Source: Asparagopsis taxiformis (lineage: Eukaryota > Rhodophyta > Florideophyceae > Bonnemaisoniales > Bonnemaisoniaceae). From it: a stretch of DNA of 64,000 nt. How positions within the stretch are numbered: the stretch's first letter is position 1; every line of letters starts with the position of its first letter. Made by a program: the position numbers and the translations under genes. This document shows, piece after piece, positions 10,805 through 20,975 of the stretch. The notes under the pieces are model-generated. The model had not been told where the DNA came from and ran no database searches. It saw only the letters and a program-made list of their open reading frames with translations. The stretch lies in assembly GCA_030407315.1 (NCBI GenBank), contig JALQPE010001969.1, forward strand, positions 22,772 to 86,771, in the 5' to 3' direction.

Positions 10805-13800
10805 TTATTCTTCTTCATTATCATCTGTGAACTGGTAATCAGTGTTGGTGTAGAAGCGGTTGAGATAGAAACGGTGGTCCGACCAGTGCATTTGTTTCGT
10901 AAATGGCTTGACTGGAAAGTTACTTCGTACGATGTGCACGGTGACAGATATAGTAGATGCAGGAATGAGGTCAAACCAAGGACCACCTGCACTGTGGGAT
11001 GCAGTGTCATTGCTGTCAACGGATCCGTTGTCCGGGTCCCATGTGGACCACTTTAAACAAATGCACCCAAGTGATTTTTCCACAGCGGTTTTTGGGGCAA
11101 AGCAGGTCATATACTGCACGAAAGCGAGTTCTACAGGTTGAAACAGGTTTGGAGACTGCAGGCGTACCAGGGCCAGGACGCGCCCTACCCATATGGTTCT
11201 GTAGTCATCGGCAGTTCCGGAGATGACGACAAAGGAGTACTGCGATCTCTATGCGGGGCCGAATGATGAAGTTGCAAAGACGCGCTGCTGCTTGTGCCTC
11301 GACACGTTTGTGGGGCGAAGCATGCCACTGTGCGGGTCAAAGTCGTCGGCATCTGGGACGTACCCTCCCATGACGTAGGCGGACTTTACCGCGGTGACGG
11401 AAATGTCCATGTCATTTATTGGAGGGCCTTCTGCCGTGGCGCGCAGTCTAGCGAGGGTGAACGCTTGTGCAGCTGTGTCACCGAGTTGCTGGAATAGCGT
11501 TATGGTGCCAGACGGGAACGAGGAGTTGTGCAGAGGCAAAAGAGTGGCAGGATCGGGCTGTCCGTCGATATCTGCAACGAGGAGGGTTGCATCGGGCAGC
11601 AGGGAGGCAAAGTCGTGCAGTGCAACGGTGAATCCGTCGCGAACGAGTACTGCACCGTCTGTGGGCGATATCATGCGTGGGTTTCCCAATGTGTTCGATG
11701 GGGTGTGACCAGTTGGAGTGGCCAAGGAGAATTCCATGTGGCGAATAGTCTCTTCCATGGCTGTGGAGCGCCTTCGAGAGGTTTTCCTATAACTCTGTTT
11801 GAACAGAAGATGCGAGTGTTCGTAGGGGCCTGCATCGATGTGTTCCAGGGCGCCATATCTCTGCAAGTCACCGGGAAGATGGTCTAGAAGATGGAACTTT
11901 AAAGTTTTGAGACCTGTGGTGTGGAATGGGCCGAGGGTGGAGAGCATTGATTGTTTGAAATAGGAAATGGAGTTCTGGAGGCTTTCGAGTTCGGCGGCAG
12001 TCCAGTGCTTGATGCGACCGCGTTTCATGACCCATGCGACGAGGTCAGAGTATTGCGTGCAGATGGAAGTGAGGGGGGCTGTCTCTACTTCGTCACAGCA
12101 TGTGTCAATGAATGCTGCGATGAAAGGGAACACCATGTCGACATGGTGATAGTCTTTGGCTGCGAGCATGCCGCGTATGCCGTCCTCCGTGAAGAGGCCG
12201 TTCAAATTGGTGCCCTTCTCACCCTTGGAGAAGTCGACATGAAGACCGGTGATGTAGTAGTCGCGTTCGATAGCGGACAGAATGCTGTTTGAGCCGGCGA
12301 GGATGGATTTTTTCACCTTCTTGAAGGTGCGAGGTGTCCCGGAATGGGAGGCAGTGGTGGTGGTGAGGTCTGGGGAGCTGAGGCGGTGGACAATGCACTG
12401 TTTGATGAGCTTTGAGATGCCGAGGTGGAGATTGTGCAGAGGCTCGAAGGAGAAAATGTTGTAGGGGTCTAGGGACTGTTGGTGGGTAAAAGAGCGGTCG
12501 ATTCGAGGACAGAGTGTTGTTCGAGGAGGGAGAGAGCTTCGAGCGGAGCAGTTGTATGCTCCTGAGCGCTCTCTTGGCGTGCAGAGCGTGTATCATCGAG
12601 GGAGCGGGGCTGGTGTGGCGCGGTGGATTCAAGTTGAGTGGCGGGGATGTAGCAGCGGTGGCAGGGATGTGTGGTGGTAGTGCTGTTGCGAGTGCATGAC
12701 AGCTCTTTGGCCTCTGGAAAGTCGCAGCAATAATTGGCTAGGATGGGAAAGCATTGGCTGGCAGTTGCAGTGGAGTCTGTGCAGGGGAACCCGGAAGAGA
12801 ACGCGGTGGATAGGGACGAAAACACTTTTTCGAGTGCTTTATGAAGAATATCAATTTTGCGAGCGCGACTAGCAGAACTAGAGGTTGTCGGCATTTCATC
12901 ACCGAACAAGGCGTTGGACGAAGGGTTAACAATGTACGGAAGACACCCGACGATGGTGAGGCCGGTACGGATGCAGTGGCGACGGAGGGGGGCGGAGAAG
13001 TTGAGCAGTGTGACGTGTATGGGGTATGCGACGATTGCGGAGCTCTTGAGGCTTGTGCTGCTCTTGTCGGAGTACACTTGGAGGAGGCCGGCAAAGGAGG
13101 AAGGTGTGGGATCAGTTTCCTCTGCCCATACGACCTGTGGATCTTCCGAGAGCTTCACGCGCTGTCTAGTAACCTGGTGCAGCGTTTTCGCGAATTCTGT
13201 GTGTAGGGGATGAGAAAATATTGCGGTGCCGTCTGGGGCGGTCTGTGGGGAGGGGTGGAAGAGAGTATTTTGGTCGTTAGCCAGTGCTAACTGCCTGCGG
13301 AGCATGTCGACTGGGTCGCGGAGGTACAGCTGTGCCGAGTACTTACCAGTTTTGTCTGGAATGATGTGGCTCTTGTAACCTTCGGTGCGGAAATGTGATT
13401 CGACCATGGAAGCGGTAACGTGGCGACATTCTTCTACGGTGCGAACGGCGCTGTTGAACTTTTCTAGGGAGAATGCGGGGTCTTGTAGGATGGTGATGAC
13501 TTCGCTCACGCGGCCAGCGCCGGCCTTGTACTCGAGGGTTGTGAGACTGGCGGCGAGGGATTGCACGAGGAGGTCTGCGCGGGAGGGGGTTGAGGTTGGT
13601 GGCAGTGGAGCGTCACAGGGTGAGTCGCTGGAGGAACCACGACCAGATTCTGGGTCTGGGGAGCTGGGTTGCGGGGAATCATGGTCGCCGTTTCGAGCAG
13701 GCTCATGGGTGACGGCAGGGACACGAGCGTTGTTGAAATGTTGGGGAGAGGGGTTGAAACGGTAGCGACACGTTCGCTCATGCAGCGCGAGCGCATAAGC

Positions 13801-13842
13801 ATCTACGCAGTAGTAGAAGCATCCTTCATACTTGCATTCCAT
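10805..13842 (-). pseudogene. gene C, Plavaka/CACTA-like DDE transposase (left)
   Basis: Frames 13842-12469 and 12316-11249 are one gene split by loss of a C at 12471-12476 (C3 here, C4 in the right arm). The N-terminus has a C2HC zinc finger (C3, C8, H21, C25). The catalytic core reads LLQVYSDKS (D259), AYPIHVTLLNFS, CDFPEAKEL (D374), PCHRC (394-397), then LDPYNIFSFEPLHNLHLGI and LKFHLLDHLPGDLQRYG. This order is characteristic of Plavaka transposases of the CMC superfamily. The frame stops at TAG 11249-11251 but stays open for another 148 codons (QYSFVVISG, VGRVLALVRL, VELAFVQYM, KQMHWSDHRF) down to 10805, which looks like the usual C-terminal region. The same TAG is present in the right arm. 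It is divergent from the short-exon unit at 14.5 kb. Confidence 0.75.
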
Positions 13843-14438
13843 GTCGAGTTTTGACGCAAAACGGAGGATTGCGAGCTGAACAGGGGAGACTGTGCCGTCC
13901 AGATGCGACCAATTTTATTTTTGTGGTGCTTTCGAGACTTGGAATGTAACGTGTTCGTAGTTTTGTGGGTAGTAGTTTTGTGCTCACTCCAGCTGACATC
14001 CCAACGGTGGAATTTAACCGAGAGTTCAATCATTTCCAACTGTTACATCACATTGCGTGCTGGCAACGTGTGCATGGAAGGACGAACGACTGCCTGGGAC
14101 ATGAATTTTCAATTAATTCATTTGTAATAATAAACTTTTTTATTTCCGAACTTCGTGGAATCTGAATGTGGTTTACAGCGGATATGCCACGGATCATGTA
14201 AGGAAAGCAAATGGATTCTCATATATATGATTATATGTTTATATTCGTTGTTCTCGATCCGGATCTCATTGTTCGGGGATTCAGAGACCATGGCTTGGGC
14301 CATACTCAATCTCACTGCCGGCGATGATTTCGAGTATGCACAGCAAGACTTAAGCGGACGCTGAAAGCTGTCCGGTCGATGCCGCAGGCTCCACTCCCCC
14401 CTCATCACCGACTGAGATTCTTTGACCGCCTTTGCTTT
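13843..14438. promoter_or_regulatory. divergent intergenic region between C and D
   Basis: About 600 bp, AT-rich near 13910-13925 and 14110-14140, between the start of the transposase (minus strand) and the first splice donor of the short-exon unit (plus strand). It must serve both if they are expressed. The short frames here are not convincing genes. Confidence 0.35.
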
Positions 14439-14476
14439 GTACGTGTGCGAATCTTGATCAAGATTCGCGCACGTAC
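14439..14476. repeat. 38-bp near-perfect palindrome
   Basis: It is centred on TTGATCAA, with 19-bp arms and one mismatched pair (GTACGTGTGCGAATCTTGA against its complement). It is followed 15 bp later by the perfect TACCCTCGAGGGTA (14492-14505) and ATGCAT, ending 4 bp before a GTAAGC splice donor. The mirrored copy is at about 29079-29116. Confidence 0.85.
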
Positions 14477-14491
14477 CTTCGTTCCATCCTC

Positions 14492-15640
14492 TACCCTCGA
14501 GGGTATGCATTGAGGTAAGCGTGGGTTTTGAGTTTGACTATTTCCGTTGATGCGATATTTTTCATTGGAAGCCTGTTGACTCATGGTGTGTATTGAGCGG
14601 AGGATGGAAGAGAGGTACGTGAAGTTTTGAAAGTGTGCTGCGAGGGAAGGTTGGTTTTGAGTCTGACTGTTGTAGTTGATTCCGATGTTGTGTAGATGAT
14701 GCAGGAATGTTGATGACGGAAGGTAAGTTTCATTGAGTGCCAAGATGTGCTTTGCGAAGATATGGACTGCTGACTATGATTATTACTCATTGCAAGGTTT
14801 TTGGATCATGGTTTGTATTGTGTGTAGGATGGATGAGAGGTACATTTGCGAGTTCTCAGGGTATGTAGCGAGGGAAACGTTGGTTTTCAATCTGACTGTT
14901 GCGATTGATTCCGATGTTGCGTAGGTGATGGAGGAATAGTGATGACGGAAGGTAAGTCACATTGGGCGCCCAGACCGGTTGTGCGAAGATGCGGAATGCT
15001 GACTACTTTTCTTGGCTACACGATTACGTGATTTATGGTTTTTATTGTGTGCAGGATGGAACAGGTAAGGTAAGTGTGCGAGTTTTGAAAGTAAGCAGCG
15101 AGGGAAGGTTGGTTTTGAGTCTGACTATTTCCGTTGATGCGATATTTTTCATTGGAAGCCTATTGAGTCATGGTGTGTATTGTGTGGAGCGAAGGTAAGT
15201 GTGCGAGTTTTGAAAGTAAGCAGCGAGGGAAGGTTGGTTTTGGGTCTGACTGTTGTGGTTGATTCCGATGTTGTGTAGATGGTGCAGGAATGTTGATGAC
15301 AGAAGGTAAGTTTCACTGAGCACCAAGACTTGTTTTGCGAAGATATGGACTGCTGACTTTGATTATTCATTGCAAGGTTTTTGGATCATGGTTTGTATTT
15401 TGTGTAGGATGGATGATTCACTCATCCTCTCGGAGAGGTAAGTAAGGGAGTTTCTAGGATATCTGTCGTGGTAAGCGTTGCTTTTGAATCTGACTGTTGG
15501 GGTTGATGTTTTGGATGTGATGCAGGAGTGGTGAAGCAGGAACGGCAGGACTGAAGGAGAGTGAAGAAGGGATCTAGGAAGATGGGGAATGAAGCTGTGA
15601 AGTGTTTCTGGTATGTGTATATTTTCGGGCATACGATAGA
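14492..15640 (+). other. gene D, array of micro-exons and short introns (left)
   Basis: Introns of 81-105 nt begin GTAAGT/GTAAGC/GTACGT/GTACAT, carry CTGAC branch-like motifs and end in TGTGTAG or GCAG. The exons they delimit are 14603-14614 (12 nt), 14696-14722 (27), 14828-14839 (12), 14925-14951 (27), 15055-15064 (10), 15190-15194 (5, doubtful), 15279-15305 (27), 15408-15437 (30) and one from 15526. The 12-, 27- and 30-nt exons are multiples of three and all fit one phase. In that phase they read repeated peptides of the types DAGMLMTE and GWMR, ending GVVKQERQD then TGA. The unit of one 27-nt exon, one 12-nt exon and two introns (about 230 bp) has been tandemly duplicated. In this phase the first exon, ending at 14514, would contain a TGA, so either translation starts later (an ATG lies in the 27-nt exon) or the RNA is non-coding. 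No family recognised. Confidence 0.55.
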
Positions 15641-15878
15641 AGTGAGAGTCGTTTCAAGTGGTGTAAGATTTTGCTGACCATGTTCGTGTTTGATGTCTTG
15701 ATGATTTAATGGGCTGGGGTGGTGTCGAGGAAAGCGGGATGGAATTGGGAAGGAGCGGATTTTTTGTAATCAAGGTCGTGAGGGTTCTTGAAGTATGTGC
15801 GGATGGTGGTGCATGGCGTTCGGATGGTAGGGAGAACGCGATAGTGAGGGAGATGGGTGATCGACGATATGCTGACAG
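15641..15878. other. no gene seen
   Basis: This is the space between the short-exon unit and the minisatellite. It may hold the 3' end of unit D; nothing else is evident. Confidence 0.3.
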
Positions 15879-16062
15879 GTATTTTGTATTCTGGCTGGAT
15901 ACGTATTTCGTATTCTGGCAGGATACATATTCCGTATTCTGGCTGGATACGTATTTCGTATTCTGGCTGGATACATATTCCGTATTCTGGCTGGATACGT
16001 ATTTCCTATTCTAACCGGGTATTTATTTCCTATTCTGACCAGATATGTATTCCCTATTCTAG
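15879..16062 (+). repeat. 24-bp minisatellite (left arm)
   Basis: About seven to eight units of GTATTCTGGCTGGATACGTA plus TTTC or TTCC, alternating between the two endings, with the last units diverged. It is mirrored at 27494-27678. Open frames across it on both strands are a by-product of the period being a multiple of three. Confidence 0.85.
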
Positions 16063-16177
16063 AGAGACGTATTGTATACGAGCAGTTTCCTAAATGAGAG
16101 AATAAAATACGGTCCGATATGGGCCCTGAATTTACCATCCGCTGTAATTTCTTCCCTCCCGCTGATATATTGTATAC

Positions 16178-16378
16178 TGGATGTCGGGTCCTAGTATTCC
16201 GCCATATGTACTAGAGAAAGTGGATGTCGGGTCCTAGTATTCCGCCATATGTACTAGAGAAAGTGGATGTCGGGTCCTAGTATTCCGCCATATGTACTAG
16301 AGAAAGTGGATGTCGGGCCCTAGTATTCCGTACTAGAGAAAGTGGATGTCGGGCGCCATATGTACTAGAGAAAGTGGA
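16178..16378 (+). repeat. 43-bp subterminal tandem repeat (left arm)
   Basis: Three full and two internally deleted units beginning TGGATGTCGGGTCCTAGTAT and ending ACTAGAGAAAG. The right arm has four more complete units at 27198-27370. Together with the related GGACGTCCGCGTCC and ACTAGAGAGACTGGACG motifs up to 16507, it sits at the element edge, as subterminal transposase-binding arrays do in CACTA elements. Confidence 0.8.
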
Positions 16379-16507
16379 CGTCCGCATCCAAAAATTTTTT
16401 ATTTTTTTTGGACGCGGACGTTCATTTGTTCTAGTAAATCTCGGGGCCGACTAGGACCCGTACTAGAGAGACTGGACGTCCGCGTCCACTTCCGAAAACA
16501 CAGACGT

Positions 16508-17186
16508 GCGAAGCATTACGGCTTACCATGTGGCAGTAGCCTTCTGTACACATTGGGTGTTCAAGTATGGTCCCCCACGGACATTATTATCCGATAACGG
16601 TCCGCAATTTGCGTCGAAGTTCTTCCAGGCTGTCTGCCTCCAGTTAGGAACGAAAAACGTCTTCACGACGGCATACCACCCCCAGACAAATGGGCAAGTC
16701 GAACGGTATAACCGTACTCTATTGAGCATGCTACGTAATTATGTCAATGATAACCAGGACGACTGGGATGTCTACGCAGCAGCGTTAACCTATGCGTACA
16801 ATACGCACGTGCATCGCACAACGCGTACCACACCCTTCGACCTAATCCTAAGCCGACCTCCACCGCCATATGCGACACACCATTCGGTGAAAAGGAGGGC
16901 AACGCCAGACGCGTTCACGAAGCAAGACTTCTTACGCCGTATTACGGATACCATTGATATGGCAGGTAAACGCCTTCACAGCGCGCAAGCACGCTACAAA
17001 CGTAACTTCGACCGGTCAATCCGGAAGTCTAAACGACTCATCACGACTGATGATTATGTCTACCTGGAAAATCCAGAAGTCCGTGAACGGAACAAGCTAA
17101 CGCCAATAGCCCAAGGTCCCTACGGTTATCCGTGCAGGACGGCGAACAGTATACATCGACCGCGATGGTATCACCGAAAAGGTTAG
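16508..17186 (+). pseudogene. Ty3/gypsy integrase fragment
   Basis: The integrase core is recognisable from LLSDNGPQF (D30) and TNGQVERYN (E66), spaced exactly D-35-E. The zinc-binding region and the first catalytic Asp are missing because the frame begins at the junction with the left arm (16507/16508). Near 17125 the frame is broken. A neighbouring frame continues with YIDRDGITEKVSLDRVALAP, the usual integrase C-terminal strand, showing a frameshift. It is followed in the same orientation by the chromodomain frame. Confidence 0.85.
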
Positions 17187-17276
17187 CCTCGACAGAGTTG
17201 CACTCGCCCCCGGCCGAACGAACAACTATCCCCCCGGACACAACCTTCCGCTAGCGCGCCACAAACACCATTAGGT

Positions 17277-18383
17277 ATGGACGCACCGTCGTCAAACACG
17301 AAATACCACCAACCACCGGGCGACGGTCAACAAAACGCACAAAGCGAGTCACCTCCACCAAGTCCTACTCGGGAACTACCCACCACGGGTCATCCACCGC
17401 TTTCGCAGCAACCTGCAATTAGGACAAACCAAGAAGGTAGTGGTTTGGGACAAACCACCCTTCAGGAGGGGGCCCCAGACGCTATGCGCGTAAGCCAAAA
17501 TTTTGCAACTCCCTCTCGGGATGAACCTAGTAGCCGTACCCCTTTCGGTAACTCACCCATAATTGGGAGCGACGCACACGACCCAAGTCGTTCACCCATG
17601 CACCAGGTGCCAACCAACCGCGACCGCACACAATTGCGAAGAAACCTACGAAGTAGAGACGCACGCGCTGCCCAGGCAGATGCGGGCCAAAGTCCCAACC
17701 CCGACAGGGCTCATCCATCGCACAGGCGAACAACTCGCAAGAGTGTTGCAGGCACTGACGCCACAGACCAAGCCCAAAGGCATCCGACTCGCGGAAACAC
17801 GAACAAGCGACGCTTAAGTGAAGCACGCGTACAGACGCCGAGTTCTCCACAACGAGATGTGGACCCTCCATCGGGAGCCGAACTTCGCATAGAGAATCAA
17901 GCAAGTCAAGCACCCGCCCATGTGGCAAAACCCAAACCGGGTCGACACACTCGCTCAAGCGCGAAGAAGAAGATAGCCACGGCAAACCCCGTAAGGTCCT
18001 TGGAAACCACCCCCAATGGGGAACAAGAGAAAGCGCCACAGGGCACGCAGCCGAACTCGGAACGAGTAGCTCTCCCTGAAGGGACGAAGGAAACCCCAGA
18101 GGGAAGTAGCGACGCCGAACGCGCAACCTCAGAGGAGGAATATCCAATCGATGATCTCATCGATTACGTCACTGACGACGATGGGGAACAATGGTTCCTT
18201 GTGAAATGGTATGGCTACCGCAAGCCAACATGGACGCAACGAGCGAATGTTCCCCCTGAATGGGCATCAAGGTACTTCCGTCGAAGACAATACCGCGAAG
18301 GTGACCGGCAACCGCGCCGAGCGCGCACGCTCAAACCGAAGAGAGGGAAGAAGTTGCGTAACCCCACAGGGATAAGAACCTAA
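17277..18383 (+). CDS. chromodomain C-terminal part of chromovirus pol
   Basis: 368 codons, mostly a hydrophilic Pro/Ser/Arg/Gln-rich linker. A chromodomain lies at about residues 293-340: YPIDDLIDY, then WFLVKWYGY, then PTWTQRANVP. This is the normal C-terminal extension of chromovirus integrase, which tethers integration to modified histones. It is in the same register as the integrase fragment with a stop between, so it is probably one broken polyprotein. A KPKRGKK basic tail ends it. Confidence 0.75.
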   Translation: MDAPSSNTKYHQPPGDGQQNAQSESPPPSPTRELPTTGHPPLSQQPAIRTNQEGSGLGQTTLQEGAPDAMRVSQNFATPSRDEPSSRTPFGNSPIIGSDAHDPSRSPMHQVPTNRDRTQLRRNLRSRDARAAQADAGQSPNPDRAHPSHRRTTRKSVAGTDATDQAQRHPTRGNTNKRRLSEARVQTPSSPQRDVDPPSGAELRIENQASQAPAHVAKPKPGRHTRSSAKKKIATANPVRSLETTPNGEQEKAPQGTQPNSERVALPEGTKETPEGSSDAERATSEEEYPIDDLIDYVTDDDGEQWFLVKWYGYRKPTWTQRANVPPEWASRYFRRRQYREGDRQPRRARTLKPKRGKKLRNPTGIRT

Positions 18384-18626
18384 CAAGGTATCCACGGGGT
18401 GGAACTACCGAGCCTCGGAAGGTCAAGCCAGAAAGGGCGCACTTTATCACCGCCAACCGGAGCCAGTGTGGAAATTAAGATTTTTTCGAAAATGACATTT
18501 GGCCAATAGGGTTTCAACAAACAAGTTCACACGTCATCGTGACGATGCATCTTTAATGTACCTCAGAGGTGCCTCAGGGCTACCTGATTAACAAAGGCGC
18601 AACGCAAAAGCGTGTTCAAACTACCC
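18384..18626. other. junction between pol and gag fragments
   Basis: No gene. It should contain the 3' flank or LTR start of the plus-strand element and the broken 3' side of the minus-strand gag. I could not place an LTR edge. Confidence 0.4.
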
Positions 18627-19983
18627 TTAGAGGTTTATGCGGAGGGAACTGCCTGTCCCTAGCGACGATAATGGCTCGAAGGCCGAGGCCGCTGGGATGC
18701 GGAAGGTGCCGTAGGGGCAAACGCATGCACGTTCGTCGATGGACGAGGATGACGAGGTGGGATTGCGACGCAAGCCGCGCTGCGGAATAGCACCGCTACC
18801 CCGACGACGGGCAGGCACAGGACCATGCGAAGGCGCGACTGAAGGTGCGGGTAACCCAACTCCAGGGACGGACGCGGAACGCGGAGAAACATCTGGCGAC
18901 TCAGGCGACCCTAGTCGGGCATCCAATTGCACAAGCAAAGGATTACGAGCCACAGTGGCACCCTCAGGGGAATGAAGACGAGTACACACATTGCGATCGG
19001 GAAGACCCTCATCGGGAGACCTGGCACGACGACGTGAGTAACCAGGCTGAGTCGCCTCTTCGCCACGCTCTCCGGGAATATCGCGCGTGACTGAAACCGC
19101 TTGCACCAGCAGACGCCTAGTGTCATCCAATTCGCCTTCCAACTCCCCAATCCGGGTACGCAATTCTGCGGCTTCCAGGCGTGCGGCCTCTACCTCCTTA
19201 TCCGCCACGCGGCGTCGCCCTCGCTCCTCGCGGAAGCGCGCGGGCGGCATTACGCTGCTCGCGTCCCTGCTTGTAGCGATTAGCCAACGTGACACACGTA
19301 ACAGCGAGCGTGTCCAGCACAGAATCCACAAGGAAACGCCCATTGGCCGATGCGAAAACGGAAGCCACCGTACCATCCCCGATCTCATTGGCCAACCGCC
19401 GAACCTCTGGAAGTGACATCAACTCCCGACCGGATAATTCCCCACGTAGGATGTTCACAGCGGGAGGCTGACGCGGAGTACCGTCATCACCGTTTACGGA
19501 TGGCTCAGAGCCTTTGTCGGACGTTAGAAACGCCTCCACGGCAGGACCCATCTGGGATGACGGAGCAGCGACAAGCTGAGGGGCTGATGCGGTAGGCGTG
19601 TTATCCATTGGGACCGAACTTTCATACAAGTCATCAGAACCACCGGAAGGTAGGGGAGCAACAGGAGCGAAACTCCTTCCTGCATAAGGAGAGCGACCGC
19701 TCGGGCCTCCCATCTCGGAATTCCACCACGGACGCGGCACAAATGCCTCGCCAACAGGCTGATGCTTGTAATAATCGGGATCACCGTCAGAGTAACTGTC
19801 AGGCTCCAAGCCGTAATAACCATCTTCGGTGAATTCATCATCCCTGCGATAAGGAGGCAGCTCTGCGGTCGAACCCTCTCGGTGGTTTAAAACGTTAATA
19901 CGTAACGCCCTCTTCGGCAAGTCCACCGTCGTATAGACAACCACCTTCTCCGGTGCCACTCCTGTGATGTTGGTACTAACCAT
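18627..19983 (-). pseudogene. gag-like gene of LTR retrotransposon, frameshifted
   Basis: I take the start at the ATG at 19983 rather than one inside the LTR. Two frames (to 19198, and 19388-18627) are joined by a shift near 19240-19250, where the protein runs from KQGREQRNAAR into REERGRRRVADKEVEAARLE. It has acidic Tyr-rich and Pro/Ser-rich N-terminal regions, a helical SLPEVRRLANEIGD segment, then a coiled coil (LEAAELRTRIGELEGELDD) and an Arg/Ser-rich tail. There is no CCHC knuckle. The LTR lies immediately upstream (20021-20792), which is why I call it gag. The 3' side ends where opposite-strand pol sequence begins, so protease and reverse transcriptase are absent. Confidence 0.55.
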
Positions 19984-20020
19984 TTTTTGAGGATAGTCAT
20001 CACCCCCAAGGGCTACCTTC

Positions 20021-20975
20021 CACAGGATAACCAAAAATAGAGAATATTCCATGGAAAATGCCATATCGTACAGTAGAACTAGTCACCATATTTTAGCGGA
20101 ACGCCCATCCCCAACGTTTGGATAAGGCCCATCGAAAAAATGTAAAAAATCATGGGCTGAGACCAGCACGGCGATTTTGTTTTACAGTAGGCAGGAACCA
20201 AGCAGAACTATGGTGTGGCCGTGAGGTGATGGCTGAACCATGTACGGAAGGACACGTAGGGATGGAAATGAACCACGTCCATATATGAGCAGGACGGTGG
20301 GTAGACTAGAACGGGCCAAGTCACGCAGACACGGACTGTTGGAATGGAACCAGTACTGTATATGGGTATAGTTAGATATGGGGTGCACCGTGACTGCGAT
20401 ATGTGGTGGAAGGTGCAGAGCGATTCGTAGAAATAAACTATAAAATATAATGGGCACACCGTGACGGTCCGGTGTCTGAAACCAGGCGTAACCAGCACTC
20501 GCTGAATGGACGGTGACCAAAGTATGATTATTGTATTCATTGGAATAATTCCAGAGTAGGTGACTTTTTGCTCATGGGACGTGACCAAGGTGACTTGTGG
20601 AACTGGCCAAACGATAATCTGGAAAGGGACCATTGACTGGGCATGTACGGCTCAAGGCAAAGCGCGGTTAGTTTCCAAACTACAGTACTGTGTAAAGCCC
20701 GGATATATTCTATTATCACACCTGCTCGTGACACTGGAATTATTCCACCGTGGAGCACTGTAATGGGTACGGTTCAATTCCACTGGATGTAGTGGTTGTA
20801 CCGTCGGGTGGGTGTGGACCATGTCCACTGGGTAGAGTGGTTGCACCGGTGGGCGCTCTGGGTAGAAACTGAAAGGTAGAATGGGCGGCACATCGCACTT
20901 TTGCGGAGAAACTGCAGGACGGATAGGTCTGACTGAAACGATATCTAGGAATAATGGAAGTCGGCATAGGGACAA
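20021..20975 (-). repeat. LTR upstream of the gag fragment
   Basis: 20021-20792 matches window bases 1-775 in inverted orientation. The part to about 20975 continues with the same GGTGGAACCAC-like low-complexity wording and is probably the rest of the LTR, absent from the left copy because the window starts inside it. The outer edge is not certain. Confidence 0.65.

Larger units (their letters stand above)
4810..16507 (+). mobile_element. large CACTA/Plavaka-type element, left copy
   Basis: Inverted duplicate of 27066-39581. The inner ends coincide to the base: both arms share CAGACGT, after which the left continues GCGAAGC and the right continues AGTG in element orientation. The right arm therefore preserves a CACTA terminus that the left has lost. 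The outer boundary given here is only where homology with the right arm stops. The real left element probably extends upstream through gene A's start (4580) and perhaps to the hairpin repeat or beyond. Contents in order are gene A, hairpin repeat, gene B, transposase C, short-exon unit D, and subterminal repeats. Confidence 0.65.

Noticed and set aside
12738..13765. Several 118-126-codon frames overlapping transposase C
   Set aside because: Shadow frames in GC-rich coding DNA; the transposase frame has the conserved motifs.
15770..16138. 122-codon minus-strand frame and its overlapping partners
   Set aside because: It is produced by the 24-bp minisatellite, whose period is a multiple of three; repeated YPARIRN blocks have no other support.
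16178..16378. 43-bp repeats as a CRISPR array
   Set aside because: Units abut with no unique spacers; they are a simple tandem repeat at the element end.
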